Assembly (NCBI RefSeq): GCF_026241195.1
Contig: NZ_JAPFQO010000001.1
Location: forward strand, 496,001 to 560,000
Source of the DNA: Pontibacter anaerobius
GTDB lineage: Bacteria; Bacteroidota; Bacteroidia; Cytophagales; Hymenobacteraceae
Length of the DNA stretch: 64,000 nt
Reading direction: 5' to 3'
Of this stretch, positions 41,880-49,321 are shown in pieces. The translations under genes were made by a program, and so were the position numbers. The notes under the pieces are model-generated. The model was not told the origin of the DNA, made no database searches, and saw only the letters and a program-made list of their open reading frames with translations. The number at the start of each line of letters is the position of its first letter. Within the stretch, counting starts at the first letter, position 1.

Positions 41880-43505
41880 CTAGTCCAGATAATACCGCAA
41901 CAGCCAGCCTTCTGCATTAAAGGTCTGAGCCCTTTGGTCATTGTTGAGGTGGATTTTGGTTTTGTTGGGTACCTCCACTGTATTGCGGTACCTGGAGTCG
42001 TAGATGTGGAGGCGGGGTGCGATTTTAGGGCTGTTGGTTTCATACTTGTCCTCGCCGGCTCCGCCCCATACCTTTATCTTCAGCTTTGGCGCACTATCAC
42101 TTTTAAAGATAAACTCATCGTCGCCGCTTAGGCCGTAAAGCTCCAGCAGGCGGGTTTCGGAAGGGAGAAAGACCCGCTCGTAGATCAGCTTCTGTATTTC
42201 ACCGTCCTTCAGCGTTTTGTACACCTGCACCAGCACATTTCCGTTCTGCATTACTTCGACCTCAAAATGCTCGTGCTTATCGGAGCCTACCACCTGCACC
42301 TGTCTGGCCAGCGTAGTATAGTAGTTGCGGGCCATTTGCGGCAGGGCATCGCGTCGGGATTTAAGTTTGCTAATGATTGATTCAGCTGTGAGGGCGGCGA
42401 TAGTATCGGGAAGGGCACTGAAGGCTTGCTCAATCACCTCATCCGTCAGGGCATGCTGCACGCTGTCGGCAATTTCCTGCCAGTCCTGCCACTCCAACTG
42501 CACAAGTATAAGCTCGTCCAGGTCGCGGCCACTGCGGTTCAGTTTTTCCAGTCGGCTGGCGTTTATACTTTTCTTAAAGCTCTGGAAGTTCGGTTTTACC
42601 CCGAAGCGCTGCAGCAGCCAGGGCACAGGGCCATCATCCATCTTGTAAAAGATGTTGTCGCGGTCGCGGGGGATGGCCTCGTATACGTACGCATTCTCGT
42701 CATACTCTGTCTCGGCCCAGCGCCAGTTATCTTCGTGGCGGCTCCAGTCGCCGAGCAGCATATCAAACAGGCGAGAACGCAGGAACAGCCGGGCGTCAAA
42801 GTATGAGTCGTTGTCGGTGAGGCGTTCTGTAATGGCGGAGCGGGAGCTCTTCACCTGCTCGGAATTACCCATAGGGCTGTAATCGGATTGATTATCCGTA
42901 GGGCGGCGCTCCATCAGAGCGACGGTGCCCCCCATCTTATCCATAAACTCACCCAGGCGCGGGTCGTGGGGCACGTATACCAGTTCGGGCTCCAGGTAAT
43001 GTATGCCGATGGCTTTGGCCATGTGGGGCAGCGCCAGCGGTGCATAAGGGTTAGTGGCTGAGGTGGCATCGCGAATTAAGTCGGCCAGGTAACTTTTCTG
43101 AAGTTTTTGTGGCAGGGCGCTGGCAGGCTCTTTGTCCAGGGAGCGGATAACATACTCGGTGCCGGTACTATCCTCCATGCGCATGTTGATGGTCTGGCGG
43201 CTGCCGCCCATCTGTAGTGGTTTTAGCCCGCCATAGGCGGTGCCGATGTCCAGAACCGGAACCTCTACCGGGGTGGTCCAGGCAGGGCGGTAGTGCTTTC
43301 CGTAGAAAAAAGTATGCAGGCGGCTGCGACCATAGTGCTCTCCGGCTGCCAGGGTAACGGTGCTGTCAGCATAATCGGGTACTTGGGATGGGATGTGGTC
43401 AGGCTGCCGAACCTGGTGTACGCTGTGGGTAAAGCGCTCACTGCAGGATGCCAGGCTGCTTGCCAGTATCAACAGGAAAATATATAGTGTGCTAGGGTGT
43501 GTCAT
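41880..43505 (-). CDS. Predicted lipoprotein with kinase-like core and Gly-Asp repeat end, paralogue 2
   Basis: From ATG 43505 the protein has 541 residues. It has a lipobox LASC (Cys21) and a beta-rich N-terminal part (60-200, with RSLDKEP at 121-127). A catalytic-loop-like DWSRHEDNW (253-261) and a metal-site-like PRDRDN (279-284) are spaced as in HipA/Fam20/CotH-type kinases. The end carries GDDEFIF and GGAGED (481-486), like RTX calcium motifs. Similar segments, as I recall, occur between phosphoesterase and barrel domains of larger Bacteroidota proteins. Kinase activity is only inferred. It is a tandem paralogue of the next gene, 61 bases upstream of its start. Confidence 0.8.
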   Translation of the reverse strand: MTHPSTLYIFLLILASSLASCSERFTHSVHQVRQPDHIPSQVPDYADSTVTLAAGEHYGRSRLHTFFYGKHYRPAWTTPVEVPVLDIGTAYGGLKPLQMGGSRQTINMRMEDSTGTEYVIRSLDKEPASALPQKLQKSYLADLIRDATSATNPYAPLALPHMAKAIGIHYLEPELVYVPHDPRLGEFMDKMGGTVALMERRPTDNQSDYSPMGNSEQVKSSRSAITERLTDNDSYFDARLFLRSRLFDMLLGDWSRHEDNWRWAETEYDENAYVYEAIPRDRDNIFYKMDDGPVPWLLQRFGVKPNFQSFKKSINASRLEKLNRSGRDLDELILVQLEWQDWQEIADSVQHALTDEVIEQAFSALPDTIAALTAESIISKLKSRRDALPQMARNYYTTLARQVQVVGSDKHEHFEVEVMQNGNVLVQVYKTLKDGEIQKLIYERVFLPSETRLLELYGLSGDDEFIFKSDSAPKLKIKVWGGAGEDKYETNSPKIAPRLHIYDSRYRNTVEVPNKTKIHLNNDQRAQTFNAEGWLLRYYLD

Positions 43506-43566
43506 GTAGGTGCTTTTGGGTACTAGAACCATTACGGGTTGTGAAAGTATAGTATAGTGGCTTTGG

Positions 43567-45159
43567 CTAAAATCCTTCCCGGTCGAAAGCATGAACACGC
43601 ACGTCGCTGGTGCGCTTGTCTTTGGTTTCTGAGCTGCCTTCCAGTTCCGTACCGCGCGTTGTGTCGTATACCCAGGTTTTCTTTCCCCAGCCATTCACTT
43701 TAGAGGTGTCTTTTATCTCATCCTCGCCACGGCCTCCCACTATCTTTATTCTGATGCCCTTCTTAACTTCGCCGCTCACTTCAAACTCATCCTCCTCGGC
43801 TAGCCCGTGCAGCGTGATCAGCTTTGTTTCGTCGCGTTTAAAAATGCGGTGGTACGTTATCTTATCATCTGACTCGCGGCGCACGGTAACCTCCGTCTCC
43901 TCATCGTTCAGGCGTTTTACCTCAAACTTGTCTTTTTCGTCGGTGCCGGCCACAAGTACTTCCTCTGCCAGTATACTATAAAACTCTTCGGCAGCCTTGC
44001 GCAATTGGTTGCGGCGGCTGATAAGCTTGCGTTTGGTGGTTTCGCCCTCCAACTTGTACACCTCCTCCGGAAACTGCCGCACTGCGCGTTCAATTACCTC
44101 ATCTGTTATACTTTGCTGCAACTCTACAGCCAGTGAGTCGAACTGCTGCCGTGTAACCTGTGAGAGGGCGCGGCTATCGATAAACTCAGAGTTAATGGTA
44201 AGGGCATACACATCGTTAAAGTCCTCGTCAAAAGACTCAAACTTACGGATGGCCCAGTTGCGGCTGAAGATCCAGGGGATGAGGCCATCCTGAAAACGGT
44301 AGAAAGCATTGTCGCGGTCTTTGGGGATGGGGCGATAATACTGGTTGCCATGGCGCTTGTATTCTGCCCACTCCCATTGCCCCTCATGGCGGTCCCAGTC
44401 GTTTATCAGCAGGTCGAAGAGGCGGGCCTGGGCAAAGGCCAGTTGGTCTATAAAATGGTCATCTTCTTCATACCGCTTGTTCAGCACATCCAGGCTTCCA
44501 ATAATGTCGGAGGCGTTCCCGGGCATGTCCTCCACGGTGCGCTTGTCGTTATACTTTTCCTCCAGCATGTATACTTTGTCGCTGGCCACCTCCTCGTATT
44601 CCCCGAAGTCAGCATCATTAGGGCGCACATACACCAGCCGCGGCGTGGCGTGCGGAATGCCTGCGGCTTCTGCCATAGGCGGAAGTATAAGCGCACCGTA
44701 AGGGTTTGCCGCTGAGATCTGGTCGCGGAGAATGTTGGCCACAAAAGTTTTGCGCCATACTTTGGGCAGCACTTCAGAGGGCTCCTTATCCAGGGAGCGG
44801 AGGGCATAGGTGAAATCGTCGGGGCCAACCAGGGTGAAGCTGGTGGTCTGGAAACCACCCCCGATCTTCTCTATCTCCAAACCGCCCCAAGTGGTGTCCA
44901 TCTCAAAGACCGGAACGGTTACGGGCGCCAGCCAGATCGGCCGGTGGTGCCGTCCCCAGAGCAAGCGGTGCAGGAAACCGCGCTTATAATGCGCACCCGC
45001 TTTTATGGTAACGCTGTCCACGGACTGGGGGGCAGTTTTCAGTTGCCGGTATACTTCAGCGTCTACCACGGGTGTGTCGGAGTAGAAGTTTTTTCTGGCA
45101 CAGCCAGCTGAAGTAATGATAAGAAGGGCAAGTATAACCTGCCTGCAATATAGCTTCAT
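43567..45159 (-). CDS. Predicted lipoprotein with kinase-like core and Gly-Asp repeat end, paralogue 1
   Basis: From ATG 45159 the protein has 530 residues, with a lipobox ITSAGC (Cys20). The same layout as its downstream neighbour is seen: YALRSLDKEP (residues ~119-128), DWDRHEGQW (254-262), PKDRDNAFYRFQDG (279-292), then a helical stretch and a C-terminal region with HGLAEEDEFE and GGRGEDE (475-481). It is encoded first in the pair. The function is unknown: a membrane-anchored periplasmic kinase-like protein is the working idea. An upstream ATG at 45186 precedes the signal peptide and was rejected. Confidence 0.8.
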   Translation of the reverse strand: MKLYCRQVILALLIITSAGCARKNFYSDTPVVDAEVYRQLKTAPQSVDSVTIKAGAHYKRGFLHRLLWGRHHRPIWLAPVTVPVFEMDTTWGGLEIEKIGGGFQTTSFTLVGPDDFTYALRSLDKEPSEVLPKVWRKTFVANILRDQISAANPYGALILPPMAEAAGIPHATPRLVYVRPNDADFGEYEEVASDKVYMLEEKYNDKRTVEDMPGNASDIIGSLDVLNKRYEEDDHFIDQLAFAQARLFDLLINDWDRHEGQWEWAEYKRHGNQYYRPIPKDRDNAFYRFQDGLIPWIFSRNWAIRKFESFDEDFNDVYALTINSEFIDSRALSQVTRQQFDSLAVELQQSITDEVIERAVRQFPEEVYKLEGETTKRKLISRRNQLRKAAEEFYSILAEEVLVAGTDEKDKFEVKRLNDEETEVTVRRESDDKITYHRIFKRDETKLITLHGLAEEDEFEVSGEVKKGIRIKIVGGRGEDEIKDTSKVNGWGKKTWVYDTTRGTELEGSSETKDKRTSDVRVHAFDREGF

Positions 45160-45357
45160 ACAGATGTGAATCCGGTTAATAAGCATATTTAACGTAATTC
45201 AGGTATAATGTTTTCAGGTGAACCACCCTTAAATATTAGGCAAGGGAAAGGGAGAGCAAGTAAAGGGCAGATTAGGGTTGGCTGTACTATAGAGGAATAG
45301 CCTAATGCTACAGGAACTATGGTCAAAGAAACAGCAGTGCCCTTATGCGCAGGAAAC

Positions 45358-45365
45358 CAAAGGTA
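45358..45365 (-). promoter_or_regulatory. Possible -7 box for the tandem lipoprotein genes
   Basis: The minus strand reads TACCTTTG, ~200 bases before the ATG at 45159, implying a long leader. A chance match is possible. Confidence 0.3.
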
Positions 45366-45427
45366 TGAGGCGCATTTTTATTGACTGTTGTCTAAACAAA
45401 TATTGTGATAAATAAGAGAAATCCTTC

Positions 45428-45435
45428 TACCTTTG
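45428..45435 (+). promoter_or_regulatory. Predicted -7 promoter box of the DUF5686 gene
   Basis: TACCTTTG matches TAnnTTTG exactly. Transcription would start near 45441, so the first in-frame start after it is the TTG at 45457. Confidence 0.55.
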
Positions 45436-45456
45436 CACGCTTCTAAAAATATAGCT

Positions 45457-47943
45457 TTGCAAAGATATATTGTATTATCCCTGTTTATACTTGCCACGCT
45501 GGCTAGCCACGCGCAAACCCGTATTTCGGGGCAGGTAACGGATGCCGCAACGGGCGAGGCCCTTCCTTTCGTTGGCATCTATGTTAAGAATACAGCTATC
45601 GGAACCTCCACTGATGTGGAAGGGAAGTATAACATTCGCCTGACCACCACCCCCGACTCCCTGACGGCTGCCTTTGTGGGCTACCTACCGCTGACGCTGC
45701 CAGTACAGAAAGGGGTAGCGGTGCAGACCCTGGACTTTAAACTAAGCACCAATGCGCAGCAGCTGCAGGAGGTTGTGATTCGCCCCGGCGAGAACCCTGC
45801 CTGGCCTATTATGCGGCGCGTTATGGACAATAAAAACACAAACGACAAGCGCAAGCTTACGGCTTACCAGTACGAGGCCTATACCAAGATGCAGTTCGAT
45901 GTGGACAACGTGGGGCAGCAGAAAGGCAAAGGCGTGGTGGGCAAGGCCATTACCTCATTGGTAGATTCCCAAATGTACCTTGCCGGAGAAGACGGTAAAA
46001 AGTTGTTGCCGTTCTTTATCTCGGAGTCGCTCTCTGACTACCATTATACCCGCGACCCGAAGCGCAGCAAGGAAACCATAAAAGCGACCAAGGTAACAGG
46101 TATCGGCCTGCAGGACGGCACGCTGGTATCGCAGGTGATCGGCAGCAACTATCAGGATTATAACTTTTACCAGAACTGGGTGAGCGTGCTGCAGAAAAAC
46201 TTCATCAGCCCTATTGCCGACGGCTGGAAAGGCTATTATACTTATGAGTTGGAGGATAGCACCTTTATTGGCGATGACTGGTGCTATGAGCTGAGCTTTA
46301 AGCAGAAACGCCCGCAGGACCTGGCCTTTAACGGCCGCATGTGGATCACGGCGGATGGCTACGCGCTACGCAAGCTGGATGCGACGGTGAGCAAATCGGC
46401 CAACATCAACTTCGTAGAGCGTATCGCCCTGAAGCAGGAACTGCAGCAGGTGGGGGAGAAGGCCTGGATGCCCTCAGGTATAGAGGTGAAGATAAAGATC
46501 GTGGGCCTTACGCCAAAACGCCCAGGTATTCTGGCAAAGGTGTATACTTCTTACAGGAATGTGGTGGTGAACCAGCCAAAAGATACCGATTTCTTTGATA
46601 AGCCGGTGGAGCTACTGGCAGGGGCCGGAAAGCAGGCGGAAACTTTTTGGGAGGAGCGGCGCCACGATACCCTCAGCCTGGCCGACCAGCAGGTGTACGC
46701 CACCATCAACGCCCTCCGCGAAACACCGAAAATAAAGCGTTTTACGAACATAGCCACGGTGCTGGGTACCGGCTATAAGAGCTTCGGAAAGGTAAGCTGG
46801 GGACCATGGCCTTATACTTTTGCCTATAATGATGTGGAGGGGCACCGCTTTCAGTTGGGCGGCAAAACCAACATCAATTTCAGCAACAAATTGGAACTGC
46901 GCGGCTATGCAGCCTACGGCACCGAAGACGACAAGTACAAGTATAGCGTGGGCGGGCGCTACATCCTGAGCCGCAAGCGCTGGAGTGAGTTTGGCTTTAC
47001 GCATTCAGAGGATCTGGAGCAGGTAGGCCTGATGTCGGATAAGCTGGAGGCGAGCCCGTTTTTCCTGGGCTTCTCACGGTTCGGGGAACTGCGCCGGCCT
47101 GTGCTGGTGCGCGAAACAAGCTTATACCTACAGCGCGATGTGCTGCGCGGCGTAACCGAGCGCATCAGCATGCGCAAGCGGCACTTTAACCCGCAGTATG
47201 ATTTTGCCTATTACAAGAACGGTCCTGAGAACCCGGATGAAACAGCCAGCAGCTTTACCTCCACAGAGGTGAGCTTCCTGACGCGCTATGCCAAAGATGA
47301 GGTGTATGTGGAGAACGACAATGAGCGCATCAGCCTCGGCAGCGGCAGTCGGCCTATACTCAGCCTGAAGTATACCTTGGGCCTGAACAACGCCCTCGGC
47401 TCTACAGTGGATTACCAGCGCGTGGACCTGGGGCTGGAGCAGGAGTTCGTGATGGGCCGCCTTGGCAATGCACTCTACAGGTTGGAGGCCGGCAAGATCT
47501 TCTCGCCGGTGCCCTACCCGCTACTGGAGGTGCACACCGGCAACGAGACCCCTTTCTACTACGACGCCACCTATAACCTGATGGACTACTTCGAGTTCGC
47601 CAGCGACACCTACGCCTCACTGCACTACGAGCAGTACTTTGAGGGATTGCTGTTGAACCGCCTGCCGCTCATCAAAAAACTGAAATGGCGTGTACTGGGC
47701 TCGGCAAACATCTTGTACGGCAGCCTCAGCCAAAGCAACCTTGATCTGATGCCTGCGCTGACACCTGCCGGTAATGTGCAGGAATCATTTAAAGGCTTAG
47801 GGAATACTCCTTATGTGGAGCTGGGTTATGGCATCGAGAACATCTTTAAGATTCTCCGTGTAGATGCTTTCCATCGCCTGACGCACCTGGATGAGGGAGC
47901 CAGAAAGTTCGGCCTGAAGTTCTCGGTGCAGTTTAAGCTGTAG
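45457..47943 (+). CDS. DUF5686 outer-membrane protein with carboxypeptidase-regulatory domain
   Basis: From TTG 45457 the protein has 828 residues. A signal peptide (QRYIVLSLFILATLASHAQ) leads into a carboxypeptidase-D-regulatory-like domain (~22-105: TRISGQVTDAATGEALPFVG). The large DUF5686 region follows, ending in barrel-like C-terminal strands (LKWRVLGSANILYGSL, FGLKFSVQFKL). Such proteins sit in the outer membrane of Bacteroidota; their role is unknown. The open frame also starts at a TTG in the promoter box at 45433, which cannot be translated from a transcript starting downstream. A strong terminator follows. Confidence 0.9.
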   Translation: MQRYIVLSLFILATLASHAQTRISGQVTDAATGEALPFVGIYVKNTAIGTSTDVEGKYNIRLTTTPDSLTAAFVGYLPLTLPVQKGVAVQTLDFKLSTNAQQLQEVVIRPGENPAWPIMRRVMDNKNTNDKRKLTAYQYEAYTKMQFDVDNVGQQKGKGVVGKAITSLVDSQMYLAGEDGKKLLPFFISESLSDYHYTRDPKRSKETIKATKVTGIGLQDGTLVSQVIGSNYQDYNFYQNWVSVLQKNFISPIADGWKGYYTYELEDSTFIGDDWCYELSFKQKRPQDLAFNGRMWITADGYALRKLDATVSKSANINFVERIALKQELQQVGEKAWMPSGIEVKIKIVGLTPKRPGILAKVYTSYRNVVVNQPKDTDFFDKPVELLAGAGKQAETFWEERRHDTLSLADQQVYATINALRETPKIKRFTNIATVLGTGYKSFGKVSWGPWPYTFAYNDVEGHRFQLGGKTNINFSNKLELRGYAAYGTEDDKYKYSVGGRYILSRKRWSEFGFTHSEDLEQVGLMSDKLEASPFFLGFSRFGELRRPVLVRETSLYLQRDVLRGVTERISMRKRHFNPQYDFAYYKNGPENPDETASSFTSTEVSFLTRYAKDEVYVENDNERISLGSGSRPILSLKYTLGLNNALGSTVDYQRVDLGLEQEFVMGRLGNALYRLEAGKIFSPVPYPLLEVHTGNETPFYYDATYNLMDYFEFASDTYASLHYEQYFEGLLLNRLPLIKKLKWRVLGSANILYGSLSQSNLDLMPALTPAGNVQESFKGLGNTPYVELGYGIENIFKILRVDAFHRLTHLDEGARKFGLKFSVQFKL

Positions 47944-47963
47944 GAAGTATAACGTTGAATTAT

Positions 47964-48010
47964 AAAAGCGCCGGAGCCGCAGGTTTATACCTGCAGCTCC
48001 GGCGCTTTTT
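47964..48010 (+). terminator. Terminator of the DUF5686 gene
   Basis: AAAAGCGCCGGAGC pairs with GCTCCGGCGCTTTT, with an inner hairpin (CAGGT/ACCTG), and five T follow. Confidence 0.88.
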
Positions 48011-48062
48011 GTTGCCGCTCCTGGTTGGGAGCTAGAAGCTGGACATATTATTTTACCTGCTT

Positions 48063-48175
48063 CAAGTTTCCAACTTGGAGCTTTGCTTGAGGCCAGTTTT
48101 CAACTGGCATGAGCCGCTTTGTATAGGATCGCCAGTTGAAAACTGGCCTCATAAAAGCCACAAGATACAATCTTG
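48063..48175. repeat. Array of four REP-like palindromes
   Basis: CAAGTTTCCAACTTG (48063-48077), CCAGTTTTCAACTGG (48093-48107), CCAGTTGAAAACTGG (48132-48146, inverted) and CAAGATACAATCTTG (48161-48175). The middle two face each other inside extended arms (GAGGCCAG/CTGGCCTC). Stems vary, while the -TTnnnAA- core is kept, as in the 14284 cluster. Confidence 0.8.
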
Positions 48176-48213
48176 CGGCAGGAAATAGACAAATGGTGCG
48201 TTAAATGAAATTT

Positions 48214-49317
48214 CTACCGCACCACCTTCGCCATTTTTCTTTGCACCGGCTTTGGTTCTTGCTGCGGCTGCTGGCGGTAGTACCAGATTACGAAGCCTGA
48301 GACGGAAAGTATACCGGGCATCAAACCGAAAAAGGCGTACAGCAGCTTCACAAACAGGCCGGCATAGTCGCCGAAGTGGATGGGGTGCAGCGAAGTAAGG
48401 AAACGGTCGAGCCAGGGCTGGTCGCGTACAAAATATGGATCGCTCAACGCACCGGTAGAATAGTCTGCCTGTATTTTGCTGTACAGCCTGCCGTAGTAGG
48501 AGGGGTCTGACGCCAAGCGGCCCATCAGTTGTATCTTTCCTTCCGCGTTCACCGGGAAGCGCAGATAAGTGATCTCGAAGTCTGGGTAAGCGGCTTTTGC
48601 CGCAGCCATGGCGGCATCCACGGAGGTGGTTATCTCCGGCACAGCCACTTCTTTCGGGCCACCTTTAAGCGCAGCATTCACGACCGTAATGGCCAGCGAA
48701 AGGCCCGTAACGCACATCAGCAGGTTAAAGGCTAGCGCCCATACGCCTATGATGCGGTGCAGGCTGGAGAACATGCTTCTACGGCTCTTAAAGCTTATCT
48801 TCTGCCGGAAGGTGAGCACCTTAACCAAGGACCTGCGGTAAAGTATAAACCCGGTGATGGTGAGCAGCAGCAGCGCCAGCCCCACCAACAGCACCACGAT
48901 TTTACCCGGCGTACCCGAGAGCAGGTTGTAATGGATGTTGAGCACCACGTACGAGAAACGGTTGTGCGCCTGCCCCACAGTAGACAGCTTTTCACCGGTT
49001 TCGGGGTGCACGAACAGCCACCTGCGCAGCTGCCCCTGCCGTAGCTCGTAATGTAGCGCCTCGTCCGGCGAGGCAGGCAAAGACGGTACCCGAATGTCCC
49101 AGCCCGGGTTCTCGGCCCTCACCCAATTAATAGACTTATCTACGTGCAGTGCTTTGGCCGGAGTCTGAAGTTGGGCATGGCTGGCGAAGGCTGCCTCGTC
49201 GATGTCATCATCAAAAACAAGTATAACGCCAGAAAGGCTGATAACCAGGATAAACATCCCGGCTATCAGCCCGCACCAATGGTGAATGGAAAAGGTTTTT
49301 TTAACGCGTTTCTTCAA
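48214..49317 (-). CDS. PepSY-associated transmembrane (reductase-like) protein
   Basis: From the TTG at 49317 the protein has 367 residues. It has PepSY-TM layout: a first helix in KKTFSIHHWCGLIAGMFIL, a periplasmic PepSY-like part, the central helices IVVLLVGLALLLLTITGF and RIIGVWALAFNLLMCVTG, and a C-terminal helix. Family members sit beside TonB-dependent siderophore receptors and are thought to release or reduce iron. The ATGs at 49392 and 49362 lie inside the receptor gene. The TTG is two bases after its stop and gives the usual short N-terminus, so I chose it. Confidence 0.85.
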   Translation of the reverse strand: MKKRVKKTFSIHHWCGLIAGMFILVISLSGVILVFDDDIDEAAFASHAQLQTPAKALHVDKSINWVRAENPGWDIRVPSLPASPDEALHYELRQGQLRRWLFVHPETGEKLSTVGQAHNRFSYVVLNIHYNLLSGTPGKIVVLLVGLALLLLTITGFILYRRSLVKVLTFRQKISFKSRRSMFSSLHRIIGVWALAFNLLMCVTGLSLAITVVNAALKGGPKEVAVPEITTSVDAAMAAAKAAYPDFEITYLRFPVNAEGKIQLMGRLASDPSYYGRLYSKIQADYSTGALSDPYFVRDQPWLDRFLTSLHPIHFGDYAGLFVKLLYAFFGLMPGILSVSGFVIWYYRQQPQQEPKPVQRKMAKVVR

Positions 49318-49321
49318 AGTA

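Noticed and set aside
43506..43694. Upstream extension of the 541-residue lipoprotein gene
   Set aside because: It overlaps the neighbouring paralogue by 128 bases and places the lipoprotein signal 63 residues inside the chain.
45433..45456. TTG at 45433 as start of the DUF5686 gene
   Set aside because: That TTG is part of the TACCTTTG promoter box and would lie upstream of the transcript start.
48063..48175. Regularly spaced hairpins as a possible CRISPR array
   Set aside because: The palindromes differ in sequence, spacing is irregular, one is inverted, and no cas genes are nearby.
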